Of a DNA stretch of 64,000 nt, positions 43,717 to 53,032 are shown one piece after another; position 1 is the first letter of the stretch; each line of letters opens with the position of its first letter. A program made the position numbers and the translations under genes. The notes under the pieces are model-generated. The model ran no database searches and was not told the DNA's origin. It saw only the letters and a list, made by a program, of their open reading frames with translations. Source of the stretch: JAJDXO01 sp965221855 (GTDB lineage Bacteria; Pseudomonadota; Alphaproteobacteria; Rhodospirillales; UBA2165); contig CBDCSV010000009.1 in NCBI GenBank assembly GCA_965221855.1, forward strand, positions 1 to 64,000, written 5' to 3'.

Positions 43717-45099
43717 GTGAACACCCTCATTCTTCTAATCGCGATCCTCGGTCTGACGGCATACGGTTATCGGATCGGCCGCCGCCGGGCCCTTGGCGCC
43801 GTGCACGGCGAACGCCGCCGGCTTCATTCCCTGCCGGAATATCACGGCGCCTATGTCGCGCTTTGGTGCCTTGTTCCCGTCGTGATTGTCGTCTTCGCCT
43901 GGCTGGTCTTCGAAACCACGATCATCAACGGCATACTTGTCACCTCGCTGCCCGCCGAGCAGCAAGCGCTCCCCAAGTCTCAGCAGGAGCTGCTTCTGAA
44001 CGAGATCGCGAATATTGCCGCCGGCACTCGGCAGGGGGCGGATATCGATCCGTACAAGATCGCCGCCGCCCGGCAATATTCCAATTTGAGTCTGGTGAGC
44101 ACCGGGCTTCAGGTCGTTCTCGTGCTGATTACCGGCGGTGTGGGACTGGCGCTGGCAAAGCGCCAGATTTCCGCTCGATTCCGCAGCCGGCACAGTGTCG
44201 AACGCATGATCATGATTTTGCTGGTCATCTGCTCCACCATCGCGATTTTGACCACCATCGGCATCGTCCTGTCCCTGCTGTTCGAAGCCATGCGCTTCTT
44301 CTCCAAGGTTTCGGCCCTGGAGTTCCTGTTCGGTCTTCACTGGAGTCCCCAGACGGCATTGCGGGCGGACCAGGTGGGCTCGACCGGCGCCTTCGGCGCG
44401 GTGCCCATATTTGCGGGCACGCTGCTGATTACGGTGATCTCCATGCTCGTCGCCGTGCCCATCGGCCTGATGTCGGCGATCTATATGGCGGAATATGCGA
44501 CGCCCCAGGTTCGAGGCATCGTGAAGCCCTTGCTCGAGATACTCGCCGGCGTCCCAACGGTCGTATACGGATTTTTCGCGGCGCTCACCGTCGGTCCCTT
44601 CATTCGCGACTTCGGCGACAGCGTCGGACTCTCCGTCGCATCCGAGAGCGCGCTGGCGGCCGGGCTGGTCATGGGGATCATGATCATACCCTTCGTCTCG
44701 TCGCTGTCGGACGACATCATCAACGCCGTGCCGCAATCGCTGCGCGATGGCGCTTACGCCGTCGGCGCGACCAAATCGGAGACCGTCAAACAGGTCGTCA
44801 TTCCGGCTGCGTTGCCGGGAATCGTCGGCAGCGTTCTCCTGGCCGTCAGCCGGGCGATCGGCGAGACGATGATCGTGGTCATGGCGGCAGGCCTGTCGGC
44901 CAATCTCACGGCAAATCCATTGGAAGCCGTCACCACCGTTACCGTGCAGATCGTTACCTTGCTCGTTGGCGACCAGGAGTTTGACAGCGCCAAGACGTTG
45001 GCCGCATTCGCCCTCGGTCTGGTGCTCTTCGTCGTCACCCTCATCCTCAACGTGATCGCGCTGACGGTGGTGCGCAAATACCGGGAAAAGTATGACTGA
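43717..45099 (+). CDS. pstC: Phosphate ABC transporter permease PstC
   Basis: A 460-aa inner-membrane permease. The N-terminal 150 residues are an extra domain with two hydrophobic segments flanking a soluble region, as in alphaproteobacterial PstC. The permease core with the EAA-type loop (SLRDGAYAVGATKSETVKQV near residue 350) follows. GTG 43717 is the start given by the reading frame, with GGGGAC upstream. It overlaps pstA by eight bases, so the two permease subunits are co-translated. Confidence 0.92.
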   Translation: MNTLILLIAILGLTAYGYRIGRRRALGAVHGERRRLHSLPEYHGAYVALWCLVPVVIVVFAWLVFETTIINGILVTSLPAEQQALPKSQQELLLNEIANIAAGTRQGADIDPYKIAAARQYSNLSLVSTGLQVVLVLITGGVGLALAKRQISARFRSRHSVERMIMILLVICSTIAILTTIGIVLSLLFEAMRFFSKVSALEFLFGLHWSPQTALRADQVGSTGAFGAVPIFAGTLLITVISMLVAVPIGLMSAIYMAEYATPQVRGIVKPLLEILAGVPTVVYGFFAALTVGPFIRDFGDSVGLSVASESALAAGLVMGIMIIPFVSSLSDDIINAVPQSLRDGAYAVGATKSETVKQVVIPAALPGIVGSVLLAVSRAIGETMIVVMAAGLSANLTANPLEAVTTVTVQIVTLLVGDQEFDSAKTLAAFALGLVLFVVTLILNVIALTVVRKYREKYD

Positions 45100-46393
45100 T
45101 CAGGTTGTCGATATCCGGGCGCTGAAACCCGATCTTTCCCCGGAGCGTATAAGCCGCCGCCACGCCGCGGAACGCAGGTTCCGCCTGTATGGGCTGGTTG
45201 CCATTGCGGCGGCGATATTCATGCTCGCATTGCTGATGGCCGTGATTATCTCGAAGGGTTACTCGGCGTTCGTTCAGACGCACATATTGGTCGAGGTGAC
45301 ATTCGACCGCGGCGTGATCGATCCGGACAACACCAACGACCCGGAGGTTATCTCGCAGGCCAATTTCCGGGGCATTGCAAGGGGCGCAATTCGGAAGATG
45401 TTCCCCGACGTGACCAGCCGCCGGGACCGGCGGCAGCTCTACCGCATATTCAGTTCCGAGATTGATTTCCAATTGATGCGGATGGCGCGGGACGACCCGT
45501 CGGTGATCGGCACGACCAGGCAGGTCTGGCTGAAGGCGGGGGCCGACATCGACATGCTCACCAAGGGGTTCATCGACCGGGATGTGCCGGAATCCGATCG
45601 CCGGGTAAACGACAAGAGTCTGGGCTGGTATGACAAATTGGACGGGCAGCAGCTCGTATCACGGCGATTCAACACGACCTTCTTCACCACCGCCGACAGC
45701 CGCGAGCCCGAACAGGCGGGCATATTGGGGGCGCTCGTCGGATCATTCCTGACCCTCGCGGTTACCCTTGTCCTGGTGTTTCCCGTTGGGGTGTCGGCGG
45801 CGGTCTATCTCGAGGAATTCGCGCCGAAGAACAAATGGACCGACATTATCGAGGTCAACATCAACAACCTCGCGGCCGTACCCTCCATCGTCTTCGGATT
45901 GCTGGGCCTTGCCGTGTTCCTGAACTTCTTTGCGCTGCCCCGGTCCGCGCCGCTCGTCGGCGGCATCGTGCTGGCTCTGATGACCCTGCCGACGATCATC
46001 ATCGCCAGCCGTTCGGCCATCATGGCCGTTCCGCCTTCCATCAGGGAAGCCGCGCTGGGTGTCGGAGCCAGCCACATGCAGACGGTCGCGCATCACGTGA
46101 TTCCCTTGGCGCTGCCGGGCATGTTGACCGGAACGATCATCGGCATGGCGCGCGCGCTGGGAGAAACGGCGCCCCTGCTGATGATCGGTATGGTCGCCTT
46201 CATCGTCGATATACCGGGAAGCATCACGGACGCGTCCACCGTTCTCCCCGTGCAGGTCTTTCTTTGGGCCGATGCGCCGGAGAGAGCGTTTGTCGAGCGT
46301 ACATCCGCGGCAACCCTTGTACTGCTCGTGTTTCTCGTCGCTATGAATCTTGCGGCAATTTTACTAAGAAAGAAATTCGAGAGGCGTTGGTAG
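45092..46393 (+). CDS. pstA: Phosphate ABC transporter permease PstA
   Basis: A 433-aa inner-membrane permease, longer than the roughly 300 aa of enterobacterial PstA. One hydrophobic segment near residues 35-55 is followed by an additional soluble region of about 150 residues (45250-45700), then the five-helix core beginning ILGALVGSFLTLAVTL. The ATPase-docking loop is PSIREAALGVGASHMQTV near residue 315. The extra region probably faces the periplasm. ATG 45092 overlaps the pstC stop. Confidence 0.92.
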   Translation: MTDQVVDIRALKPDLSPERISRRHAAERRFRLYGLVAIAAAIFMLALLMAVIISKGYSAFVQTHILVEVTFDRGVIDPDNTNDPEVISQANFRGIARGAIRKMFPDVTSRRDRRQLYRIFSSEIDFQLMRMARDDPSVIGTTRQVWLKAGADIDMLTKGFIDRDVPESDRRVNDKSLGWYDKLDGQQLVSRRFNTTFFTTADSREPEQAGILGALVGSFLTLAVTLVLVFPVGVSAAVYLEEFAPKNKWTDIIEVNINNLAAVPSIVFGLLGLAVFLNFFALPRSAPLVGGIVLALMTLPTIIIASRSAIMAVPPSIREAALGVGASHMQTVAHHVIPLALPGMLTGTIIGMARALGETAPLLMIGMVAFIVDIPGSITDASTVLPVQVFLWADAPERAFVERTSAATLVLLVFLVAMNLAAILLRKKFERRW

Positions 46394-46394
46394 A

Positions 46395-47210
46395 ATGGAA
46401 AACGCGGCGATGGCTCTGGACTCACCGGTGAATGATGAACCGGCGATCACCGAGGATACGAAGGTGTCGGCCAAGGATGTCGGCGTCTTTTACGGAGAGG
46501 CGAATGCGCTCCGCGACGTGAATATCGATTTCAAGGTTAATCAGGTCACCTCGCTGATCGGTCCGTCGGGTTGCGGAAAATCGACCTTCATTCGATGCCT
46601 CAACCGAATGAATGACACCATCGATTCATGCAGGGTCGTCGGTTCCATCATCATGGATGGCCGCGACATCTACTCGAAAGATGTCGATCCGGTGGAACTG
46701 CGGGCACGCGTGGGCATGGTGTTCCAGAAACCGAATCCGTTCCCGAAGTCCATTTATGACAATATCGCCTATGGACCGCGCATTCACGGCATGGCCTCTC
46801 GCGGAAGCGAACTCGACTCTGTTGTCGAAGGCAGCCTTCGCTCGGCAGTTCTTTGGGACGAGGTAAAGGACCGTCTCGCGGAACCCGGCACGGGGCTCTC
46901 CGGCGGCCAACAGCAGCGGCTGTGTATTGCCCGGGCCATTGCCGTATCGCCCGAAGTGATCCTCATGGACGAGCCGTGCTCGGCCCTCGATCCTATCGCC
47001 ACGGCGAAGATCGAGGAATTGATCGACGAGCTGCGGCAGAACTACACCATCGTCATCGTGACCCACTCCATGCAGCAGGCCGCCAGGGTGTCGCAGAGAA
47101 CGGCATTCTTTCATCTCGGGAACCTGGTCGAGCAGGGTGACACCGAGCACATCTTTACGAACCCCGATGACGACCGGACCAAGGCCTACATCACCGGACG
47201 GATCGGCTAA
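46395..47210 (+). CDS. pstB: Phosphate ABC transporter ATPase PstB
   Basis: A 271-aa cytoplasmic ATPase driving phosphate uptake. Walker A GPSGCGKSTFIRCLNRMND near residue 56, Q-loop VFQKPNPFP, signature LSGGQQQRLCIARAIA, Walker B VILMDEPCSALDP and H-loop THSMQQA are complete and identical in style to other PstB proteins. It starts one base after the pstA stop. The N-terminal 30 residues are acidic and probably flexible. Confidence 0.96.
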   Translation: MENAAMALDSPVNDEPAITEDTKVSAKDVGVFYGEANALRDVNIDFKVNQVTSLIGPSGCGKSTFIRCLNRMNDTIDSCRVVGSIIMDGRDIYSKDVDPVELRARVGMVFQKPNPFPKSIYDNIAYGPRIHGMASRGSELDSVVEGSLRSAVLWDEVKDRLAEPGTGLSGGQQQRLCIARAIAVSPEVILMDEPCSALDPIATAKIEELIDELRQNYTIVIVTHSMQQAARVSQRTAFFHLGNLVEQGDTEHIFTNPDDDRTKAYITGRIG

Positions 47211-47233
47211 CGGGAAACTCAGGAGTTCCAGCG

Positions 47234-47962
47234 ATGAACGAAGACCATATCGTCAAGAGCTATGACGAGGATCTGGAAAGGCTGGACAACCTGATCGCCG
47301 AGATGGGGGGGCTGGCCGAAGCGCATCTCGCCGACTCCATTGACGCCTTGATCCGGTTCGACACCGAAACCGCCAATCGGATTGTCTCCGATGACCGGAA
47401 AATCGACGATCTGGAGAGCGAGGTGGACAAACTCGCGGTACAGGTTGTCGCCCTCCGTCAGCCCATGGCCGACGACCTTCGCGTGGTGATCACCGCGTTG
47501 AAAATCTCCTCCAACATTGAACGGATCGGGGACTACGCCAAGAATATTTCCAAGCGGACCATGACGCTGGCCAAGACCCCGGCCATCGGGTCTTCGGTAA
47601 ATACCATCGCCCGCATGGGCGGCGTGGTTCAGGGGATGATCAAGAACGTGCTCGATGCCTATGTGGCCCGCGACGCCGACAAGGCGGCGGACGTCCGCCG
47701 CCGGGACGAGGAGGTGGACCAGATCCACTCCAGCCTGTTCCGGGAACTCCTGACGTACATGATGGAAGATCCGCGGAAGATAGGAACGTGCACGCACCTT
47801 CTGTTTATCGCCAAGAATATCGAACGGATCGGCGATCACGTAACCAGCATCGCCGAGCAGATTCACTTCATGGTCCACGGGACCTTCCCGTCCGATGACC
47901 GGCCCAAGGGAGACAGCTCGAGCTTCACCGTCGTCGAAACAGCCGGCGGGTCCAACAGCTGA
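47234..47962 (+). CDS. phoU: Phosphate transport regulator PhoU
   Basis: A 242-aa all-helical cytoplasmic protein of the two-bundle PhoU fold that couples PstB status to PhoR, repressing the regulon when phosphate is plentiful. Two metal-binding repeats are seen: near residue 85 around NIERIGDYAKNISKR and near residue 190 around NIERIGDHVTSIAEQ. AGGAG precedes ATG 47234. It is 23 bases after pstB. Confidence 0.95.
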   Translation: MNEDHIVKSYDEDLERLDNLIAEMGGLAEAHLADSIDALIRFDTETANRIVSDDRKIDDLESEVDKLAVQVVALRQPMADDLRVVITALKISSNIERIGDYAKNISKRTMTLAKTPAIGSSVNTIARMGGVVQGMIKNVLDAYVARDADKAADVRRRDEEVDQIHSSLFRELLTYMMEDPRKIGTCTHLLFIAKNIERIGDHVTSIAEQIHFMVHGTFPSDDRPKGDSSSFTVVETAGGSNS

Positions 47963-47975
47963 CGCGAGGTCGAAT

Positions 47976-48668
47976 GTGAAACCCCTTGTCCTGATCGTTG
48001 AAGACGAACCACCCCTCGTCGAGGTGCTGCGATACAACTTCCAGAGCGCCGGTTTCGATACGCTGACCACGATGGACGGCGAGGAAGCTCTGATCATGGT
48101 CGAGGAGGAAAGCCCCGATCTGATCGTGCTCGATTGGATGCTGCCCGGCCTGTCGGGGATCGAGGTTTGCCGGATGATCCGGGAGCGGCGGAAAACCCGG
48201 GCGACGCCGATCATCATGCTGACGGCCCGAGGCGAGGAAGGTGACCGGATTCGCGGTCTCGATGCCGGCGCCGACGACTACGTGGTCAAGCCGTTTTCGC
48301 CCAACGAGTTGGTGGCCCGCGCCCGCGCCGTCATCCGGCGTACCCGCCCGGCGCTGGCCGAAGATGTGCTCAATTACGGCGGCGTCGAGATGGACCTCGC
48401 CGCCCACAAGGTACGCCGCGAGGGCCGGCCGATCCATCTGGGCCCGACCGAGTACCGGCTGCTGCGGGTGTTGTTGGAACGTCCCACCCGGGTATTTTCC
48501 CGCGAGCAGCTTCTGGATGCGGTCTGGGGCCGGGACGTCTATGTCGAGGAACGTACCGTCGACGTCCATATTCGCCGCCTGCGCAAGGCCTTGAACGAAG
48601 CGGAAGAGGCCGACCTCATCCGCACGGTCCGCGGCGGCGGCTACGCCATCGACGCCAGGACGAATTAA
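47976..48668 (+). CDS. phoB: Phosphate-regulon response regulator PhoB
   Basis: A 230-aa OmpR/PhoB-family response regulator. The receiver domain has the acidic pair in VEDEPPLVE, the phospho-Asp in LIVLDWMLPG near residue 54 and Lys in DDYVVKPFSPNEL near residue 105. The C-terminal winged HTH contains GPTEYRLLRVLLERP and the recognition helix near VEERTVDVHIRRLRKAL. The start is GTG 47976, 13 bases after the phoU stop, with GAGGTC upstream. It should bind the repeats in front of pstS after phosphorylation by PhoR. Confidence 0.95.
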   Translation: MKPLVLIVEDEPPLVEVLRYNFQSAGFDTLTTMDGEEALIMVEEESPDLIVLDWMLPGLSGIEVCRMIRERRKTRATPIIMLTARGEEGDRIRGLDAGADDYVVKPFSPNELVARARAVIRRTRPALAEDVLNYGGVEMDLAAHKVRREGRPIHLGPTEYRLLRVLLERPTRVFSREQLLDAVWGRDVYVEERTVDVHIRRLRKALNEAEEADLIRTVRGGGYAIDARTN

Positions 48669-48742
48669 TCGGCAAACCGGTTGGCGAACCAGGACACGAA
48701 CCTTTCATTTTGCCTGCCGGCGATGGGCGTTAGGCTTCCGCC

Positions 48743-49810
48743 ATGAAGCTGTTCGTTTCCCTCATCGCCGGCCTTGTCTGGCTATTGACCGAGACCGCAC
48801 CGGCACGCGCCGCGGGTCCCGTTCCCGACCTGCCCGAATGGCTGCCGCCGCCCGCCGGCTGGGAGCGGTTGTCGCCGCGGAAGGCGGAACTCGGCCGGCG
48901 GCTGTTCTACGATACCCGGCTGTCGGCGACCGGGGACGTATCGTGCGCAACGTGTCATCGCCAAGATCGGGCGTTTTCGGACCCGCGCGGCGTATCGGCC
49001 GGCGCCCACGGCGATCGGCTTCGGAGGAACGCCCCCAGCCTCGCAAACGTGGCCTACCGGCCCGTTCTCCTCTGGGCCAACCCCGATGTCCGCCGATTGG
49101 AGGACCAGTTGCTGCGGCCGCTGTTTGGCACCGACCCGCCGGAAATGGGGATGAACGGGCGGGAGGATCAACTGCGCCGGTTGTTCCGGCGGGACGAAAC
49201 CTACCGGCGGATGTTCGATGCGGCTTTCGGTGCCGGCGGAGACCGGTTGGAGCAGATGGCCGCGGCCGTATCCGAATTTCAACGCGCCCTGATATCCGCC
49301 CGCTCCGCCTACGATCGGTTTCGGGCCGGTGACCGGCTGGCCATTTTGCCTGCTGCCCGGGCCGGCGCCGACCTGTTTTTCTCGGAACGCCTGCAATGTT
49401 TTCAGTGCCACGGCGGACCGCACTTCACCGACACGCATCGGGACCGGCGACTGGCCTTTGACGAGGCGGCGTTTCACAACACCGGGCTCGGCGATTCGGA
49501 TGATCCCGGATTGGCGGCGATAACCGGCCGGGCGGCAGATCGCGGCCGGTTCCGTACGCCCAGTTTGCGCAATGTGGCCGTCACCGCGCCGTACATGCAT
49601 GACGGCAGCGTCGAAACCTTGCGCGGGGTGATCGAACTCTACGCCGCCGGCGGACGCCCCGAAGGCGGACCGAACCGGAGTTCCCTGGTCCCCGGATTCG
49701 GGATCAGCGAGAACGAAATTCGCCATTTGATCGCGTTTCTGGAGAGCCTGACCGATGAGGCATTTCTGACCAACCCGGCCTATGCCAATCCGTTCCCGGC
49801 ACCTAAATAG
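48743..49810 (+). CDS. Periplasmic di-haem cytochrome c peroxidase / MauG-family protein
   Basis: A 355-aa exported protein. Signal peptide MKLFVSLIAGLVWLL with cleavage likely after ARA near residue 24. Two c-type haem motifs, CATCH near residue 71 and CFQCH near residue 219, with further conserved segments APSLANVAYRP and RTPSLRNVAVTAPYMHDG, the last supplying a Met or Tyr at the electron-transfer haem side. Probably reduces hydrogen peroxide, or acts as a MauG-like oxidant of a partner. It stands alone, separated from phoB by 74 bases. Confidence 0.88.
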   Translation: MKLFVSLIAGLVWLLTETAPARAAGPVPDLPEWLPPPAGWERLSPRKAELGRRLFYDTRLSATGDVSCATCHRQDRAFSDPRGVSAGAHGDRLRRNAPSLANVAYRPVLLWANPDVRRLEDQLLRPLFGTDPPEMGMNGREDQLRRLFRRDETYRRMFDAAFGAGGDRLEQMAAAVSEFQRALISARSAYDRFRAGDRLAILPAARAGADLFFSERLQCFQCHGGPHFTDTHRDRRLAFDEAAFHNTGLGDSDDPGLAAITGRAADRGRFRTPSLRNVAVTAPYMHDGSVETLRGVIELYAAGGRPEGGPNRSSLVPGFGISENEIRHLIAFLESLTDEAFLTNPAYANPFPAPK

Positions 49811-49891
49811 GCGCCGTCGTTGAGGTTTGATTCACGCCCGGGGCAGGGCTAAAAAAGCCCGGTCCACGACAACCCGGACAGCGGAATTTCC

Positions 49892-51574
49892 ATGGCCTCC
49901 TACCAATATGTCTATGTGATGAAACAGTTGACCAAGGTCCTGCCCGGGGGGAGGGAATTGGTCAAGGATGTCTCGCTGTCGTTTTTTCCCGGCGCAAAAA
50001 TCGGGGTGCTGGGTGTCAACGGCGCCGGCAAATCAACCCTGCTCAGGATCATGGCCGGGATCGACAAGGAATTTAACGGTGAAGCCTGGGCGGCCGACGG
50101 CGCGACGGTCGGATACCTGCCCCAGGAGCCGGGGCTGGATCCGAACAAGACCGTCGAGGAGAACGTGATCGAAGGACTTGGCGAGACCACCAGACTGATC
50201 GCCCGGTTCAACGAGATATCCGAAAAGTTCGCCGAGCCCTTGGAGGATGACGAAATGAACGCCCTGCTCACCGAGCAGGGAGAGTTGCAGGAGAAGATCG
50301 ACGCGGTCAACGGCTGGGAAATCGAGCGCACCGTGGAAATTGCCATGGATGCGCTCCGCTGCCCGCCGGGTGATGCCGATGTCTCCAAACTGTCCGGCGG
50401 CGAGCGCCGGCGCGTGGCGCTGTGCCGCCTGTTGTTGCAGAAGCCGGATCTCCTCCTGCTCGATGAGCCGACCAACCACCTGGACGCCGAGTCCGTGGGT
50501 TGGCTGGAGCTTCATCTGCAGGAGTACGAAGGCACGGTGGTCGCCGTCACCCACGACCGCTACTTCCTCGATAATGTGGCGGGGTGGATCCTGGAGGTCG
50601 ACCGGGGACGCGGCATCCCGTACGAAGGCAATTATTCGTCGTGGCTCGAGCAGAAACAGAAACGACTGGCCCTGGAAGAGAAGCAGGAAAAGGCCCGCCA
50701 GCGGACCCTTGCCCAGGAGCTGGAATGGATTCGCCTATCGCCGCGGGCGCGGCAGGCCAAGTCCAAGGCCCGAATCCAGGCCTTCGAGGAGTTGCGGGCG
50801 CAGGCCGCGGAACGAAATCCCGACACCGCTCAGATCATCATCCCCGAAGGTCCCCGGCTGGGCGATTTGGTTATCGAGGCGGTCAATCTTCGTAAAGGCT
50901 ATGGCAATCACCTGCTGATTGACGATTTGAGTTTCAAGCTGCCGCCCGGCGGTATCGTGGGCATCATCGGACCCAATGGTGCCGGCAAGACGACGTTGTT
51001 CCGGATGATTTCCAACCGGGAAGAGCCGGATGGCGGCTCCATCCGGCTCGGCGACACGGTCGAGCTCGGCTACGTCGATCAGTCCCGCGACGCCCTCGAT
51101 GACGACAACACGGTCTGGGAAGAGATTTCCGAGGGCGAGGCCGAGGTGGATCTCGGCAGCCGCAGGATTCAGGGCCGGGCCTATGTCGGCCAATTCAATT
51201 TCCGGGGTTCTGACCAACAAAAGAAAGTCGGCCGGCTTTCGGGCGGCGAACGCAATCGGGTGCACCTCGCCAAGGTGCTGAAGTCGGGCGCCAATGTGAT
51301 TCTGCTGGATGAGCCGACCAACGATCTTGATGTGGAAACCCTGCGCGCCTTGGAACAGGGCCTCTTGGAGTTTCCGGGCTGCGCGGTGGTGATCAGCCAC
51401 GACCGTTGGTTCCTCGACCGTGTCGCCACCCACATCCTGGCCTTCGAGGGCAACAGCGAGGTGGTTTGGTTCGAGGGCAACTACGAGGATTACGAAGCCG
51501 ACCGGCAGCGGCGTCTTGGCGAAAAGGCCAATCAGCCGCACCGGATCAAATACAAGCCGCTCACCCGCGATTAG
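49892..51574 (+). CDS. ettA: Energy-dependent translational throttle protein EttA (ABC-F)
   Basis: A 560-aa cytoplasmic ABC-F protein with two ABC domains and no membrane part, acting at the ribosomal E site to gate elongation according to ATP level. Domain 1: GVNGAGKSTLLRIMAGI near residue 38, LSGGERRRVALCRLLL, LLLLDEPTNHLDAESV. An arm insertion lies near residues 95-140. The linker is lysine- and glutamine-rich. Domain 2: GPNGAGKTTLFRM near residue 358, LSGGERNRVHLAKVL, VILLDEPTNDLDVET. Length matches EttA of other bacteria. Confidence 0.95.
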   Translation: MASYQYVYVMKQLTKVLPGGRELVKDVSLSFFPGAKIGVLGVNGAGKSTLLRIMAGIDKEFNGEAWAADGATVGYLPQEPGLDPNKTVEENVIEGLGETTRLIARFNEISEKFAEPLEDDEMNALLTEQGELQEKIDAVNGWEIERTVEIAMDALRCPPGDADVSKLSGGERRRVALCRLLLQKPDLLLLDEPTNHLDAESVGWLELHLQEYEGTVVAVTHDRYFLDNVAGWILEVDRGRGIPYEGNYSSWLEQKQKRLALEEKQEKARQRTLAQELEWIRLSPRARQAKSKARIQAFEELRAQAAERNPDTAQIIIPEGPRLGDLVIEAVNLRKGYGNHLLIDDLSFKLPPGGIVGIIGPNGAGKTTLFRMISNREEPDGGSIRLGDTVELGYVDQSRDALDDDNTVWEEISEGEAEVDLGSRRIQGRAYVGQFNFRGSDQQKKVGRLSGGERNRVHLAKVLKSGANVILLDEPTNDLDVETLRALEQGLLEFPGCAVVISHDRWFLDRVATHILAFEGNSEVVWFEGNYEDYEADRQRRLGEKANQPHRIKYKPLTRD

Positions 51575-51754
51575 GCGGGACGCGCCTGGCCGGGATTTTC
51601 GGCTTCGCCCGGTATGTTTGAAGGAAGGCCTTGGCGCCGTCGGTGAGGGCATTCGCCCTTGCTTCGCCGGCCGGGGCGGACAACGTGGAAAACGCCGCCA
51701 AATCCACCGAGAGGAGCTTGCGCTGTCCGACGCACGTCCGGAGCCTGTTGGGGG

Positions 51755-52543
51755 TTACCGCTTCGCGCCGGGATCCGCGATTTCAAAATCGCCGCCAAAT
51801 CCGGGCGCCGGATCGGCGTCGGGTTTTGCGCCGTTCTTGATTTCGTCGGCGCGCCGCTGCCGGTAGAGGCTGCGAATAGCGGCATAGAAATCGATGGAGC
51901 TTTCCTCAAGGTCGTCCAACACATCCCAGAGCTGATCACGGGTGTCGATGCCGGCAGCGGAGGTACGAGAATAGGCGATGTACTCGCGGTCGGTGTTATC
52001 GGCCCAAAGGTTCAGGGGATCCATCAGCGTATCGACCACAAAGCCAATGGCGTCCCGGTAGTTGGAGGGGCCCAGGATCGGCAGCATCAGGTAGGGACCT
52101 TCCTCAAATCCCCAGACCGCGAGGGTCTGCCCGAAGTCTTCCCGGTGAGGTTCAAGGCCCATAGGCCTCGCTTGGTCCAACAAACCGAGCAATCCCGCCG
52201 TGGAGTTGACTATGAACCGTCCGGCTGTGGTCATCGCCCGTTTGAACTCACCCTGGAGGATGTTGTTGAAGAAGGTAACCGGCGAACCCAGGTTCTCCAG
52301 GAAGTTATGTACCGACCGGCGGACGGGGTCGGGCGCAACCGCGCGATAAGCGCCGGTCACCGGTTTGATGACCGCCTTGTCGAGGCCCTGGTTGAAGCCG
52401 AATATGGCCCGGTTCACCCGTTCGCCGGGGTCGTTTATTTCTTGGAATTCGGCCAGGGCTTCGGGGTCGTTGGTCGGTGCGGCGGCGCACCCCGCCAGGA
52501 CGGCAACCGCGAGGACCATGGCGGCGCGCCGAACGAACTCCAT
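51755..52543 (-). CDS. mlaA: Outer-membrane lipoprotein MlaA/VacJ
   Basis: A 262-aa lipoprotein of the Mla phospholipid-retrograde-transport pathway, removing mislocalised phospholipids from the outer leaflet of the outer membrane. The lipobox is LAGC, with Cys at about residue 20 after a short hydrophobic signal. Family stretches include DPGERVNRAIFGFNQ, GRFIVNSTAGLLGLLD and LPILGPSNYRD. ATG 52543 (MEFVRR) is preferred. ATG 52564 has an AGGCGGA upstream and is an alternative that adds seven residues. No MlaFEDB genes are nearby. Confidence 0.9.
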   Translation of the reverse strand: MEFVRRAAMVLAVAVLAGCAAAPTNDPEALAEFQEINDPGERVNRAIFGFNQGLDKAVIKPVTGAYRAVAPDPVRRSVHNFLENLGSPVTFFNNILQGEFKRAMTTAGRFIVNSTAGLLGLLDQARPMGLEPHREDFGQTLAVWGFEEGPYLMLPILGPSNYRDAIGFVVDTLMDPLNLWADNTDREYIAYSRTSAAGIDTRDQLWDVLDDLEESSIDFYAAIRSLYRQRRADEIKNGAKPDADPAPGFGGDFEIADPGAKR

Positions 52544-53032
52544 TAGGTTACCCGGGCTCGCCATTCCGCCTAAATCCACCGATCTCCAAGTTGACCCACC
52601 GCCACCGGGCGCGGAGCAAAGCCAATTCCACGCCGACGCCTTATAGACAATCTCGTATTGAGCGGTAGTGAATCCAACCCGTAATCGAGACCGGCCATCA
52701 AGGTTCGCGCCAACTGTGCGACGTCGAAACCACAGCCGTGTCGGTATCATAGAGATGTAGAAAACGCCAGTGACGGAAGTCCCGCGATTGGCGGTGGGAA
52801 CAGGCCTGTGGCGAGTATGTCACACCTTGCCCTAAGCCGATGGAATGCATACCGTTTTCCAACCCTTCCCGGGTTGGTCTATAGCGCCGAACAGACCGGC
52901 GAACAGCCGGGCGGTACCGAGGCCGGGTATCTATCGGAAATCACGGTCAAACATAGTTGGTCAATCGCGCGAATCGGCGCTTGATAAATATAAAGATATA
53001 TTTATATGATCATATATCATGCCGGAATTGAG
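52544..53032. other. 489-base divergent intergenic region between mlaA and the ArsR-methyltransferase gene
   Basis: No supported reading frame. A small hairpin CCAACCC/GGGTTGG lies at 52859-52877 with no T-run. AT-rich sequence with a palindrome (52988-53007) precedes the regulator gene. I do not see a cobalamin or SAM riboswitch consensus, although metF and metH follow. Confidence 0.5.
52988..53007. promoter_or_regulatory. AT-rich palindromic operator before the metF-metH operon
   Basis: ATATAAA-GATATA-TTTATAT is a perfect inverted repeat with seven-base arms and a six-base centre, followed by the nearly palindromic GATCATATATCAT. It lies 25 bases before the ArsR-family start codon. Similar AT-rich inverted repeats are the kind of site bound by ArsR-type SAH/SAM regulators, so autoregulation and operon control are inferred. 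Confidence 0.6.

Noticed and set aside
49846..49860. GGGCT-AAAAA-AGCCC hairpin before ettA as a terminator
   Set aside because: Only five base pairs and no T-run, so it is too weak.
52859..52877. CCAACCC/GGGTTGG hairpin in the mlaA-arsR gap as terminator or riboswitch
   Set aside because: No T-run on either strand and no riboswitch consensus around it.
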